From the NCBI GenBank assembly GCA_022432975.1, contig CM039506.1:14675545-14739544 (forward strand): 64,000 nt of DNA, given 5' to 3'. Made by a program: the position numbers and the translations under genes. The notes beneath the pieces are model-generated. The model was given only the letters and a program-made list of their open reading frames with translations, was not told the origin of the DNA and searched no databases. This stretch comes from Begonia masoniana (Eukaryota > Streptophyta > Magnoliopsida > Cucurbitales > Begoniaceae). Positions 12,295-24,892 of this stretch are shown here, piece after piece (positions within the stretch are counted from its first letter, which is position 1; every line of letters begins with the position of its first letter).

Positions 12295-14790
12295 TGTCAC
12301 GTCCATAATACTGTACCCGTATTTCCGTACTATTTTTTTTTATCCCAATAATTTCTTTAAATAAACTCTAAGCGGAACCTAAATCGAAATCGAAACCAGA
12401 ATCGAAATCGGAACTAAATTCGAACTTTTAAAACAATTTAAATAAAACTTAAAACAATTTAATTAAAACTTAAATTAATTAAATAAACTAATTAATAAAT
12501 AAAAAAAAAGGAGGCGATTATTCGCCCATAAATGGGGCGAATAATCGCCCCAGCCTGTGGCGATTGCTCGCCACAGTTTGTGGCGAGCAATCGCCACTCC
12601 CTCTGGATTTCTCCAGAGGGAGGCGATTGATTCGCCTGGCTTGGCGATAACTCGCCAAGCTCACTGCCCTCTACTTCAATCCTTCGCTCCTTTCCTTCAA
12701 TTTCACCGACATATAACTACAATTTTACAATACGACTCCCCAATCCAATAAAATCAAATAAAACTCGCTCTAATTCTCATTCTTTCCACACTTAACCATT
12801 CACCTAATAAACGACTCGAAATACATTTTAAAACTAAGAACATTTTCATGAAAACGAACTGCATGGGTACGTTTAAAACCTAAACAAATCCTCTTGTTTC
12901 AAACCACGCAATTCCAAAATACATTCAATGAAAGACTTTTCCAAACCATTATAAAACAGTTTCAAAAACATCAACCTATACATATATACCTATCAACTAT
13001 CCAGAATCAAACAACCTAAAGTATTTCTATACAAACATCAGCCCAAAAAGTCCCAAACCCTCAAAATCTATACATACAGTCCCCACGGGTCAGGTAAGCC
13101 TCGACTGCGCTAGCACACCACCGCAGCCATCCTCCGTCAACTGGACTCAAGACTCTGGAGGAGGGATCCCATCCTCACCTGGTTCCTCGATATCTAGATC
13201 ACCTACACCATACAATACACTATGAGATAAAAATCTCAGTAAGCTCTAGTAAATGTAACTATATGCTATGCGTGTGAGTTCAGAAATCATGCAGCATTTT
13301 CTTTACTTTACTCTGTGGGTGTCACCGAGATCTCAACCTCCTAACCGGAGAGAGAACATCCTGCGGTCGGACTACTCTTTCCAGCTAGAAGAGGGGGGTA
13401 CACGCTTACAACACGTACAGCCGTGCCTGAGCCCCATCTCGCATAACCTATAAACTGTATGTCTTTCGGCCTGTATGCCTTTCGGCCCATTTTAACTGTA
13501 TGCCTTACGGCCCATTCTATTCTTTACTTTATCTTTAAAACATTTTGCAGAAATTCATTTTTCATGCTTTTCTTTAAAACACGTGATGCATGAACAGTTC
13601 ATAACAGAATTTAAACACTCAGCATACATACCATCAAGACTGTAAAACAAAATCTATAAAACAATTAAACCTAACTACCCAACCAAAACATTATAAACTA
13701 GTGCGTCACCAAACTCCTCGAAGCGACATTCGACATACGGTGTAGGCAATCGGCCAGAGAAGAATCACGAGAACTTACCTCGTGTCCAAAGCAGCTCAAG
13801 CTCCGTCCACGAGCGTTGTTTGTCTGAAGTAAAACATAACGGTCGATGTTAAAACAATTTAAGCTTCTAAACGTCCTAATTAACAAAACCTTAACTAACG
13901 AATTTCTTAAAACGTCCAGCTTAACTGTTCGGAGCATATAAATGAACAATCTACGATTGATGCCTCGAAACTACAATTTACGAGCTTTTCCCTAAAACCC
14001 GAAAATCCCTATTTTTTAACATTTTCACAAATTGCTATAACTTCGTCCAATAATAATCTAAATTCGTCCAATGCGTTCAATATATGCTTAATCACAGAAA
14101 ACCTATTAATTTCGGACCCTAAATCGCGTTTTAAATCGAAACCCTAAACGAACCTAATTGTTTAAAACTCTGAAATCATCGAAATAAAAGCTCTAAGATT
14201 GTAGGTTCATACCTAGAACGTCGATTGGAGGCGAAAGTACGAAGAAAACGGAACGAACGGGAGGAAAACGGAGGTCGGATCGTTGGATTCCGTCGGCGGC
14301 CGAGAGAGTTCGCGAGAGAGAAAGAAAGAAACAAAGAGGAAATGGCGTTCTGGAGAAGAGAAAGAAAGGCTTTGCCTTTTAATAAAAAAAAAATGATTTG
14401 TCAAAAGACCAAAATGCCCTTAGCTCTTATTTCTTTTTGTTTCGTCCTTCGTTTCGTTAATCGTCCAGCGATTCGACTTTTCCAAATTTCCATATTTTGC
14501 CAATAAGTCCGACTTATTATTTGGGACTTAATAAAACTATCCGTTCGCAATTTGGACCTCGTTTGCTATTTTTTCCAAAACGTCCATTAAATTATGATAG
14601 AGGTAATTACTCGGAATATAGCGTTATTATTCCGAAAATTCCTATAATTTCCTTAAAATTCTTATTATTCGTTAGGATCATAATGACGCTTTGTTTTCGT
14701 AAAACGGACCTGATTTGACATATTTACAAAAATGTCATCCAATAATATAATAATAATATAATATACGAGTCCGTACAACTGGTTATTACA
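12295..14790 (-). repeat. Solo LTR nested in the Tekay-type element
   Basis: 2496 bp with TG...CA ends (tgtcacgtcc...ggttattaca) and a perfect 5-bp TSD gatgt at 12290-12294 and 14791-14795. It resembles the LTR at 58360-60978 over long stretches (same ends, same block around 13080-13250 versus 59270-59460), so it derives from a related family, inserted antisense to its host element. No internal region remains, which indicates LTR-LTR recombination. Confidence 0.92.
12513..12659. other. Island of five consecutive hairpins in the solo LTR
   Basis: Perfect inverted repeats follow each other: 12513-12527/12535-12549 (arm GGCGATTATTCGCCC), 12557-12574/12580-12597 (arm GTGGCGATTGCTCGCCAC), 12598-12607/12612-12621 (TCCCTCTGGA), 12622-12626/12632-12636 (GGCGA) and 12640-12647/12652-12659 (CTTGGCGA). 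Loops are 4-7 nt. The island starts 218 bp from the LTR end. The LTR at 58360-60978 has a similar island at the same place with different arm sequences. Confidence 0.9.
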
Positions 14791-14795
14791 GATGT

Positions 14796-17700
14796 AGTGT
14801 CAGTAGGAGACCAGAAGTTGTACGCCAACCTCATCGTTATTGGTATGAAAGGGTACGATGTCATTCTGGGGATGGACTGGCTGTTTAGACATCATGCCAC
14901 CATCAACTGTAGGTCCGGGCTAGTGTCGTTTAAACGCCCGAATGAAGTAGAATTTTCTTACCAGGCAGTACCGAAGAAACACCGTATGCCTGTTATAACT
15001 TCCTTAAAAGCTCAACGGCTGATGAGGTCAGGGTGCATCGGGTTTCTGGCCCATGTAATAGACGTACGAAGGCAAGGTGAGGTGGAACTTCAAGATATTC
15101 CGGTAGTCCGAGACTTTCCTGAGGTTTTCTTAGATGACTTACCAGGGTTGCCACCTGATCGCGAAATCGAGTTTGAAATTGACGTAAACCCAGGTGCGGA
15201 ACCAGTATCGAAGAATCCGTACCGTATGGCACCAGTCGAGCTGAAGGAATTGAAGACTCAGCTGAAAGAGTTAGTGGACAAGGGTTTTGTACGCCCTAGC
15301 TTCTCTCCGTGGGGTGCTCCCGTCTTATTTGTTAAGAAGAAGGATGGGTCCCTACGGATGTGTATTGACTACCGTGAGCTGAACAAGTTGACGATCAAGA
15401 ATAAGTACCCGTTGCCGAGAATTGATGATTTATTTGACCAGCTACAAGGGGCTCGGGTATTCTCAAAGATTGACTTGCGCTCCGGTTATTACCAGTTGAA
15501 GGTCAGACCCGAAGATATTCCAAAGACCGCCTTTAGGACCCGGTACGGGCATTACGAGTTCTTGGTGATGTCGTTCGGGTTAACTAATGCTCCGGCAGCA
15601 TTTATGGACCTGATGAACAGGATGTTCCAAGACGCCTTGGATAAATTTGTAATCGTTTTCATCGACGACATTCTGGTTTACTCCAGAAGTAAGGCCGAGC
15701 ATGAGGGGCACTTGGCAATTGTACTATCGACTCTGAGGCAGCATCAATTATATGTCAAGCTGTCAAAGTGTGAATTCTGGTTGAGTAGGATTAATTTTCT
15801 AGGCCATGTGGTGTCTGCTGAAGGAGTATCTGTGGACCCGGCTAAGATTGAGGCTGTAAGAGACTGACCAAGGCCGAGGAATGCAAGCGAAGTACGAAGC
15901 TTTATCGGACTAGCTGGTTATTACAGGAAGTTCATTAAAGACTTCTCCGTGATAGCAAAACCTATGACCAGCTTAACAAAGAAAGACATCAAGTTCAGGT
16001 GGTCTGAGGCATGTGAAGTGAGCTTTCAGACACTCAAACAGAAATTAACCACGGCTCCTCTACTAGTGTTGCCAACTAAAGACGACAAATTCAGCGTATA
16101 TTGTGATGCGTCCAAGATTGGCTTGGGATGTGTGTTAATGCAAGAAGGGAAGGTGGTAGCATACGCATCCCGACAATTGAAGAGCCATGAAGAAAACTAC
16201 CCTACTCACGACCTTGAGTTAGCGGCAGTTGTATTTGCGCTGAAAGTATGGAGACACCATTTGTACGGACAATCATGTGAGGTGTTTTCCGATCACAAGA
16301 GTTTGAAGTACCTCTTTACTCAGAAAGAGTTGAATATGAGGCAGAGGCGGTGGTTAGAGTTTGTAAAAGACTATGATGTTGAGATCAAATACCATCCTGG
16401 TAAGGCAAATGTGGTAGCTGATGCACTGAGCAGGATGCCAGCTACTATGCAACCAGTTATGTTGGCCGTGCCAATGACTTTGAGGACGGAGATACAGAAG
16501 TTCGATATGGAAATAGTTTCTGGGCTATCGACCATACTAGCAGACTTAACATTACGGCCCACCATCCTGGACCGCATTAAGGAAGCCCAGAAGACCAATT
16601 CAAAGGAGATGGCTGATATGGTGAGCAAGGTACCAATGGATTCTTCCAATTTCAGTTATTCGGGAGATGGTATTCTGAAGTTCAAAAACAGATGGTATGT
16701 TCCGAAAGATGAAGAACTACGGAAGCACATCTTATCGGAAGCCCATTCATCTTCTTTCTCTATGCATCCTGGAAGCACAAAGATGTATCAGGACTTGAAG
16801 CTTCACTTCTGGTGGCCAAATATGAAGAATGGGGTGGCCAAGTATGTGGAGTCCTGTATGATATGTCAACAGGTCAAAGCTGAACATCAACGACCAATTG
16901 GAACGCTTTAGCCTCTTCCGATTCCCGAATGGAAATGGGAGAACATTACGATGGACTTTGTTGTTGGCCTTCCAAGGACAGCTAAAGGCCATAATAGCAT
17001 ATGGGTCATAGTGGACAGATTGACGAAGTCGGCCCATTTTCTACCTGTAAAGACGACATTCTCCATGGATCAGTATGCTGAACTATATATTAGTGAGATT
17101 GTCAAACTGCATGGTATACCGGTGTCGATTGTTTCGGACCGGGATCCTAGCTTCACATCGAGGTTTTGGAAAAGTTTGCAAAGCTCCTTGGGCACTAGAT
17201 TGGACTTCAGCACGACATTTCATCCACAGACGGATGGGCAATCTGAGAGAACAATTCAGACATTGGAAGATATGTTAAGAGCGTGCGTGCTGGAACTTCA
17301 TGCTCCTTGGAGCAGATATCTACCGCTTGTGGAGTTTGCTTACAACAATAGCTACCAGGCTACAATCGGTATGGCTCCATATGAAGCACTTTACGGAAGG
17401 AAGTGTAGATCCCCGTTATGTTGGGATGAGGTCGAAGAAACCAAGCTTATTGGTCCTGAGATATTACAGCAGATGTCCGAAGTGATAGCTGCTATCAAAC
17501 AACGAATAAAGACTGCTCAGGATCGACAAAAGAGTTATGCGGACCATAGAAGAAGGGACTTGGAGTTTGCCGAAGGTAATGATGTATTTTTAAAGGTGTC
17601 ACCTTTCAAAGGCGTGATGAGGTTTGGCAAGAAAGGGAAGCTAAGCCCAAGGTTTATTGGGCCTTTTCCCATTTTGAAGAGGATTGGGAATATGGCTTAC

Positions 17701-17991
17701 AGACTACAGTTGCCGGCGTCAATGGATGGAGTTCACAATATCTTCCATGTTTCAATGCTGAGAAAGTGTGTACGAGATCCAACCCAGATCGTGAAACATG
17801 TGGACTTTGATATCATGCCGACACTGACGTATGAAGAAAGGCCCATACAGATATTGGATATGTCACTCAAAGTGTTACGTAACCGTGTGGTGCCATTGGT
17901 GAAGGTTTTGTGGCGCAATCATAATGTGGAAGAAGCCACCTGGGAAAGGCAAGAGGATGTCAGAGCTCAATATCCGGACCTCTTTGCTTAG
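14796..17991 (+). pseudogene. pol of the Tekay-type element (RT, RNase H, integrase, chromodomain; broken)
   Basis: Reading on from the solo LTR, the frame encodes the end of the protease (VILGMDWL), reverse transcriptase (CIDYRELN; catalytic FIDD in [10 protein letters not shown]), RNase H ([10 protein letters not shown]), the integrase HHCC finger, the DDE core with VSDRDPSFTSRFW and HPQTDGQSERTIQ, and a C-terminal chromodomain (VLWRNHNVEEATWERQEDV), which defines it as a chromovirus. Two in-frame stops break it: TGA at 15865-15867 in place of a conserved Trp, and TAG at 16909-16911 in place of a Leu. Otherwise the frame is intact. Confidence 0.93.
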
Positions 17992-18018
17992 GCAAATTTT
18001 GGGGACAAAATTTCTGTT

Positions 18019-18031
18019 AAGGTGGGTGGAA
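18019..18031 (+). promoter_or_regulatory. Polypurine tract of the Tekay-type element
   Basis: aaggtgggtggaa abuts the 3' LTR start at 18032, the expected plus-strand priming site. Confidence 0.85.
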
Positions 18032-20496
18032 TGTAACACCCGGCCTTTTTGCATGTAATTATTTTTCCCGAACCATTTCTCGGGATTAATTTAATATAAA
18101 TGCAATATATGTTTTGTTGAAAACTAAACTAATGTTTAACTAAGCATAACACTAAGTTTTAAACCAATGGAAGGGCAAATTAGGAAGAAACTAAGGTTGG
18201 TGGGAGAAATCAAATGGATGATTGACATGTGGCAGCTTGTTGAAGAAGTTAAGTTCTTCCTCCTACATGAAACCCTTATTATTTCTTTTCTCGGTTTCCT
18301 AGCTTCTTATCTACTTCTTCTTTCTTGGCGATTTTGATAAAGCACCAACAATTTGTTTCCGCGCTTTTCTTCTGTTTCCTCCAACCAAGGTAATCATCTA
18401 CGGAAGTTATAGATTTTGGATAAGTTTAATGCGAGTTTTCATTGGGGTGTAGGGTTATTAATCCCGTGAAAACTCACTGTTTTGGATGAAAATACGTTAG
18501 TGTGTTTTCCTAGAGAGTTGAAATGAGCTTGCTGCATATTCTACAAGTTATTTGTTAGTATTTGCAGCTTGTTTAATTTCACTGCATTGCAGCAAACAGG
18601 TTCGAGCATTTCCGAGATTTTCCAACTGACTGCACCGAGGAAAAACAGGTAAGTTCATAAGTTTAGATCCGGCCCTTAAGGCCCTACATCAAGGAGGTAC
18701 TAGGTTTACTGTTCTGTCGGGTTGTTTTGGGTAGAAGAGTTAGAGTTATGTTCTGAAATGTCTGGCTTTGATTTATCTTCTGCTGTCTACTGTTTTATTC
18801 TGTTATCTGCTAGTTAAAGTTCAGGCACCGTTCATGCATACACTATTTTCCTGAAAATTCATGCAAACCGGTTTCTGTGCACTGTTTGAAATTAATAAGA
18901 ATAAAATCCGACTGAAATGTACCAGGTTAAGTGTGGGACGGGGACTGGCCCCTCTGGTTTTATCCCTCCCTGAGAATCTGAAAATACTGTCCCTGGCAAG
19001 GACCCTCTGGTTTTACCCCTCCCTGGGAATCTGAAAACTGCCGTGCCTGATAGTGCACTTACTGAACCAGTTCCCCTATAAGCCCCACTTAATTCTTCTG
19101 CCACTGAAATGTAATGTAATGTTCTATTCTGTCACTGAATTTCTGAAAGTTCATGTATTGCATATGCACCACTGCATTCTGATTATGTCCTTACTGAGTT
19201 TTAGACTCATAGGTGAACTCTCTGATGTAGGTACTGAAACTGAAACCGAGGACTTTGCGCCTCAAAATGATGATCTGATGTAGTTGATGGCTCGAGCTCA
19301 TGGAGGGTTGGTTGCTGCAGCCAGACATGACTGATCTGAGGTTTAAGTTTTCTGAAAAGTTTATATCTGTAAAGTCTTCTAGAAGTCCTGGTTTGGTTGT
19401 AAAACTCTTTTTTTGAAGAAATTCTGCAAGTATATGTCCTGTTCTGTACTGATTTTCAGATTTTAAAACAATGTATAGGTCTGATGTCTAAGTTTTTTGA
19501 AACCGTTGTATTTGACAGTTCAATTATATTCTAAAGTATTCTGGAATTGTTTGGGATACTTTCTGTTAATCTGTGCATGGACGATTTCTGGTTTTAAAGT
19601 CATCCGTGTAGTTTGTCTTCTTGGAAATCTGTAAATTTTGAATCGGATTTGAAGGTCCAAAACCTTTATGCCTTCTGTTTTGAGGCTCTCTATTTGTACG
19701 TCTTTCTGTTAAAAGTTGCTAAGTTTTGCCTTAGAAACTATGTCATCCGATCAAGTCCATCGCTTCCCGTTTCCTTCTGTAAAACTATGTCTTCCGGCTG
19801 ACGTCATCTAGTCATCCGCCCAGTGTATTCATGCCTTCCGGTTGACGTCAGCATAAATCTTCCGCCCAGTTTAAAACGATGTCTTCCGGCTGACGTCATC
19901 TAGTCATCCGCCCAGTGTATTCATGTCTTCCGGTTGACGTCAGCATAAGTCTTCCGCCCAGTTTCGAACTATGTCTTCCGGCTGACGTCATCCAAGTCAT
20001 CCGCCCAGTTATTTATATCATCCGGCTGACGTCACCTAAGTCTTCCGCCAGTGTAATGCCTGTATCTTCCGGTTGACGCCATCTATTCTTCCAGCTGACG
20101 TCATCACCTCCTCCGCCCAGTTTATTCACAGTTTCTGTTTACATCTTCCGCTGAACACTGTTCACCTATTTTGTCTTATTCGACATCCACCGCCAATTTA
20201 TCTCTTCCGCCCAACAGTATTTTATATGTTTTAAGAATTTCATTCCCTCCTCCGCCAGCCTTATGCTAATTTCTGTTATGTTATCCATTAATGAAACCTG
20301 TTTTAAATTTCTACTCCAGAGGACACTCTCTCTCTGCGAAGTTTTAAGGTTTCGAAAACGTTCAGATTGTCTCTGATGTTCTGCTCCTTGTTTTGTCTAT
20401 GTTCAAAAAAAAAAATAGTCCCCGTTTTCTGTTAACTGTCCCGGAGTGATGGCTCCGATCCCGAACCCCGATCGGGTTTGATTTTGAGCTGTCACA
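18032..20496 (+). repeat. 3' LTR of the Tekay-type element
   Basis: 2465 bp, matching 8430-10889. It differs by a short duplication (gtaat) and about 35 substitutions counted by eye. It ends at the TSD ctggc. Confidence 0.96.
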
Positions 20497-21311
20497 CTGG
20501 CCCTGTCTCGATAGGCGAGCTGGGCCGAGCCCAACAGTTGGGCTTGCGAGCTCGACGGGCTAGCTCACGAGCCACACCCCGCAGTCTGCCCTCTCTCGCT
20601 AACTCGCTCTCTGTCTCTTACTCTCCTCTCTGTCTCTCTCTGCAAAGTGCAAATGTCTCTTTCTGCTGCAGAGAGTCTCTGTTTTGCACTTGCAAAACAA
20701 AGAAAAAATGCACCTACAAGAGAGAGAGACACTCTGATGCTCTACATCTGCTCTTTCCCTCCTTCCTGTTTGGCAACAGCATTAGCAATGGTCAAAGGCC
20801 GTTGTTATGCTCCCTCCCTCTCTCCCTCCTGTTTTGCAGTACAGTAGCAGCAACGGTCTTATGAATGTCTCTCTCTCCCTCCCTCCCTTCTGTTTTGCAG
20901 CACAACAGCAGGCAGCGGCAACGGTCATACAAATTATGACCGTTGCTGCTTGCACAATGCCCCAGCCCCTATAAATTACCTCTCCTCCCTTTTATTTTTT
21001 TCACCATCTCTCCTTCAAAGTTCAACTCTCCCTCTCTCAATTAATTCTTCAATTTGCTCAATTCATTCTTCAATTTGTTATCGATCAATTTAGTGCTATC
21101 AATCAATTTATCTCCTCTTGCAATTCACTATTTATATTTACATAATTTTTAATTATAGTTATATTAACTAAATTTTGTTGCATTAATTTTTTTCAGGTTT
21201 CGTATACGTGAAGTTGATCAATTCACATCACCTACAAGCTTTTGTTGGACATTGGTTCTGTGGTATCAATTTATTATTAAAAAGTTAATTTTATATTTAG
21301 TTTTATTTATT

Positions 21312-23250
21312 ATGGATCCTCGCAATTATATTATTGATGATAATGATGATATAGAGGAATTTAGAGAATTAATTCCTACATTTTCTGTGGGACAATCATC
21401 TGCACAAGCATCCACTTCACCTAGAAAAAGAAGACAAAAAACTTCAGATGTATAGAAACATTTTGATTTAAAAGATGTTAAAATTGCGGGCAAAATAGAA
21501 AGTAGAGCTCAATGTAAATATTATGCTAAAAATTTTGCTTATACTTCTAGTAGCTCTACTAGCACCATTGGTAGACATTTTCAAAAATGTCACTTAAATG
21601 TTGAAGCACGAGATTCAACACAATCTCAATTAAATGTTAGTGGTAGTGACATTTTCACATAATCACAAAATAGAATGAGAGAAGGAATAACACAACTTGT
21701 AGCACAATCTGAGCTGCCTTTATCATTCTTCGATAGTGAAGTGTTTGAAAAATTTATGAAAGAATATGTTACTCCTAGTTTTAAATGTGTTCCTAGAACT
21801 ACTATGAGAAGTGATATCCTTAAAATGTTTATAGATATGAAAAATAAATTAATTACATTTTTTTCAAATGCTCCTACAATGTCTATTTGTATTACTTCTG
21901 ATTTATGGAGTGCACCTAATGTTATTGGTTATATAGTGGTAACATCTCATTTTATTGATGAATATTGGCAATTAAATAAAAAAAATTTAGGATTTCGTAA
22001 TTGTGAATATCTTCATTCTGGCACCACCATTTGTAGATTTATTATGACAATATTGCAAGAATATTCTATTAAAGATAGAATTTTTAGCATAACTCTTGAT
22101 AATGTTAGTCCTAATGATGTTGTTATTTCTCAATTTAAGGATTTTTTACAATTAGATGTTACTCATGATTTTCTTTTTCACATGAGATGTGTGTGTCATA
22201 TTTTAAATTTGGTTGTTAAAGATGGTATGTTATATATTTCATCTCATATTGAAATAATTAGGTCCGCAATTTCTTATATTATAGAGTCTAATTCAAGACA
22301 ACAAGAATATAAAGATTTTTGTAGAGCTGCCCAATTTAAACCAAGAAAATTAAAAACCGACGTAGATAATAGGTGGAATTCAACTTATTTGATGTTGCAA
22401 AATACTAGGCCATATTGACAAGTTATTTGTGCTTTTATTAATGATAAGACGCAAAATATTAACCTTGACAAATCAAGTTGTGATATTGCTAATATATTTC
22501 TTGATTTTTTTAAAAAATTTTATGATGCTACAAATCAATGTTCTGAACTTTATTATCTCACTTCTAATATTATTCTTCCTATTTTTATAGATTTAAAATG
22601 TAATTTCGCGAAAATATCGACAAATAGATGAATTTAGTAATATTCTTAATAAAATGGAAACAAAATTTAAAAAATATTGACATAACATTCCTCTTATTTT
22701 TTATTATGCATGTTTCATGGATCCTAGATTTAAATTAAATTGAGCATGTCTTATGCTCAATAGGATTTCTGCAAATTCATGTACTCAACCTTTAATTACT
22801 AGTGATGACGTAACAAATGGAGTTTCAAATTTATATGTTTCTTATGAAACAAAATATTTCAATGTTAATCGTTATTATTCACGACCTCCACGTACCGAGT
22901 GTTATCCTAGTAGTAGTAGTAGTGATGGTGGTAATAGTTTTATTATTGATGATATATGGAGTGAATTATAAACTGAAAATTATTCTATTTCTTCTACAAA
23001 TGAACTCAATATTTATTTTGAAGCTCATTATCAATTTTCTCGAGATGAAAATTTTGATATTTTAGATTGGTGGAAAAGACATTTTACCACATATTCTATT
23101 ATTTTTAAAATGATACGTGATCTACTAACACTTCCTGTTTCTAATGTAGCATCGGAATCTGTTTTTAGTGCAGGTGGACGTGTTTATGATAAAGGAAGAG
23201 AAAGACTTGCACCGGACCTTGTGGAGGCGCTCATTTGTATCAAAGATTAG
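21312..23250 (+). pseudogene. hAT transposase relic (BED finger, RNase H-like core, hATC domain)
   Basis: The frame opens at ATG 21312 (MDPRNYIIDDNDD). A BED-type zinc finger follows, with one metal-binding Cys replaced (CKYY where CxxC is expected; HFQKCH intact). The catalytic core shows TSDLWSAPN, LDNVSPNDVV and MRCVCHILNLVV. The C-terminal hATC dimerisation region shows SNVASESVFSAGGRVYDKGRE and ends CIKD-stop at 23250. Breaks include TAG at 21453-21455, TAA at 21659-21661, TGA at 22416-22418 and frameshifts around 22600-22740. It is the transposase of the element at 8339-23866 and is clearly inactive. Confidence 0.88.
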
Positions 23251-23875
23251 ACCAACGCCAAGACCAACAACGAGATAATGAAATTCTTGAGAAGTTTACG
23301 CAGTTGGATGTTGAAGACTAGAAATTCTTTTTATTGAATTTCTTTTGTAATTTATAGTAAATTTTTTTTTTCAAATTTGTAAATTTGTAATTTTTATTAA
23401 ATTTCTTTTGTAATTTTGTAATTGAAGTATATATCAAAATATTTTTAATGATATTTATGCGATATTTTTATTGGATAGTCTCAAATAATTTATTTGTTAA
23501 TACATTCAATTTTATATACTTTTACTTAACATAACTAATTTTTAAATTAAATGCGTAAATATCGTTGACATAATTATTAATACTTATTATAATTTTACAT
23601 GAATTTTTTTTAAAAACTTATATTAACAGTCATAAGTTGGAAATATTTATATACGCTTGGCCCGTTAGGCTCTGCTTGTTAAGGCTCGTTGAGCCGGCTC
23701 GGTTGAGCTCGTTTAACTCGTGGCTCGCAAGCCGGCTCGAGTTGAAATTTTTTTCAGCTGGCTCGTTAGGCTCGATTCGTTAGGCTCGACTCGTTTAATT
23801 CGTTAGGCTCGGTAAGCCGGACTACTTCTAGCTCGGTTCGATTCGGATAGCTCGTTAGTCATGTCTATCAAACAT

Positions 23876-24883
23876 ATACATTTTTTTTTAAAGAAATGTT
23901 AGGAGAAATTATTTTTATCCCAAGGCAAAGAAATGAAGATGAAAAGACATTCATATTTTGCCAGACGGAAAGACATCGTATCTGGCCATATATTTACGAT
24001 CAACGGTTCAGAGTAAAATAATATTTTCTTTTAACGTTAATGATTTTATATGTGAGTGGGAAATATTAAAAAATGTCCAGGAGAAATTATTTTTATCCCC
24101 ACTCTAGAGAATGTTAGATATCTTGTTTGTTGTTTTATTGTCTCTAACGATTTTAGTTTTTCTATATCTATATTTATATATGTATATCTATATCTATATT
24201 TCTATCTCAATTTAGAAACTAAAATTGCGAATGTTTTTTTTTAGTTTCTGTTAATGTAATTTATTTTCTTTAGAAGACACAATTTACTATTAATAACCAC
24301 TAACATTTGAGCACTTTATTTTTTGCAATATGCCACGTGACATATGTTTCGTGTGTTCTTCATCTTCTTCGGATCTTCTTCAGTATACTGTAATGACACT
24401 TGTTTTTATGCTTAAGCATGCATTTTTTTCTCTGTTCCATTTTAAAAAATGGTCACGTAATCTTATCAACACGTAATACAACAGTCATATGCTTTCAAAT
24501 TTTTTTTCTTTTAATGTATTTCGTGTCATTATTAGTTTAATTGAAAATGTTCATATCTTTAATATTGCATGTCATAACGGTTCATATTTTGCATCATGTC
24601 AAGCCTATTTTACATGTTTGATCTAATAAACACTTTTCATATCTTAGTGACACATGTCATATTCATCTCATACTAAATAATACGTGTTTCTCAACTTATT
24701 TTTCTAATATTTTGACTATTATTATTGAAATAACACGTGTCATGTGTTTAACCTTTTTTTTTTCATGATATTTTTTTTGTTTTTTATTAAGTATATTTAT
24801 TAAATATTTTAATAAATATTATAATGAAACATCTACTTAGATTGTTTTTATCAATTTTTCTTTTTTATTTCATATTTATCTAA
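23876..24883. other. AT-rich spacer with diverged short repeats
   Basis: I found no gene. A tatatctatatct microsatellite lies at about 24165-24210. The variants acacgtgtcat, acatgtcat and cgtgtcat recur between about 24330 and 24760 and again after the MITE (25780-25900), as if a short unit had been amplified and decayed. Confidence 0.5.
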
Positions 24884-24892
24884 TAAGTAATT

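Larger units (their letters stand above)
8430..20496 (+). mobile_element. Ty3/gypsy chromovirus (Tekay/Del type), complete but dead
   Basis: Two LTRs of 2460 and 2465 bp start tgtaacacccgg and end gctgtcaca, flanked by a perfect 5-bp TSD ctggc (8425-8429 and 20497-20501). An initiator-Met primer-binding site follows the 5' LTR and a polypurine tract precedes the 3' LTR. Gene order is gag, protease, RT, RNase H, integrase, chromodomain. The element is about 9.56 kb after removing the nested solo LTR at 12295-14790. I count roughly 35 mismatches between the LTRs by eye (about 1.4%), mostly C/T and G/A transitions, so insertion is fairly recent. It inserted into the hAT element. Confidence 0.95.
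8339..23866 (+). mobile_element. Decayed hAT transposon, split by a 12-kb Ty3/gypsy insertion
   Basis: The element consists of 8339-8429 plus 20497-23866, about 3.46 kb without the retrotransposon. Its subterminal ends are unusually GC-rich with repeated ggctcg and gctcgttagg motifs. The ends align as imperfect inverted repeats: the left begins tagttttggctaacggg and the reverse complement of the right begins tagacatgactaacgag. Candidate target duplications are atcaacat (8331-8338) and atcaaacat (23867-23875), which differ by one inserted base. The internal transposase relic confirms the superfamily. The exact ends are tentative. Confidence 0.65.

Noticed and set aside
14225..14506. Basic Arg/Glu-rich frame inside the solo LTR
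   Set aside because: Purine-rich LTR segment without a partner in the related LTR frame; no conserved domain.
20478..20864. 128-codon frame across the 3' LTR end and hAT sequence
   Set aside because: It spans the gypsy-hAT junction and translates CT-rich DNA; it cannot be an ancestral gene.
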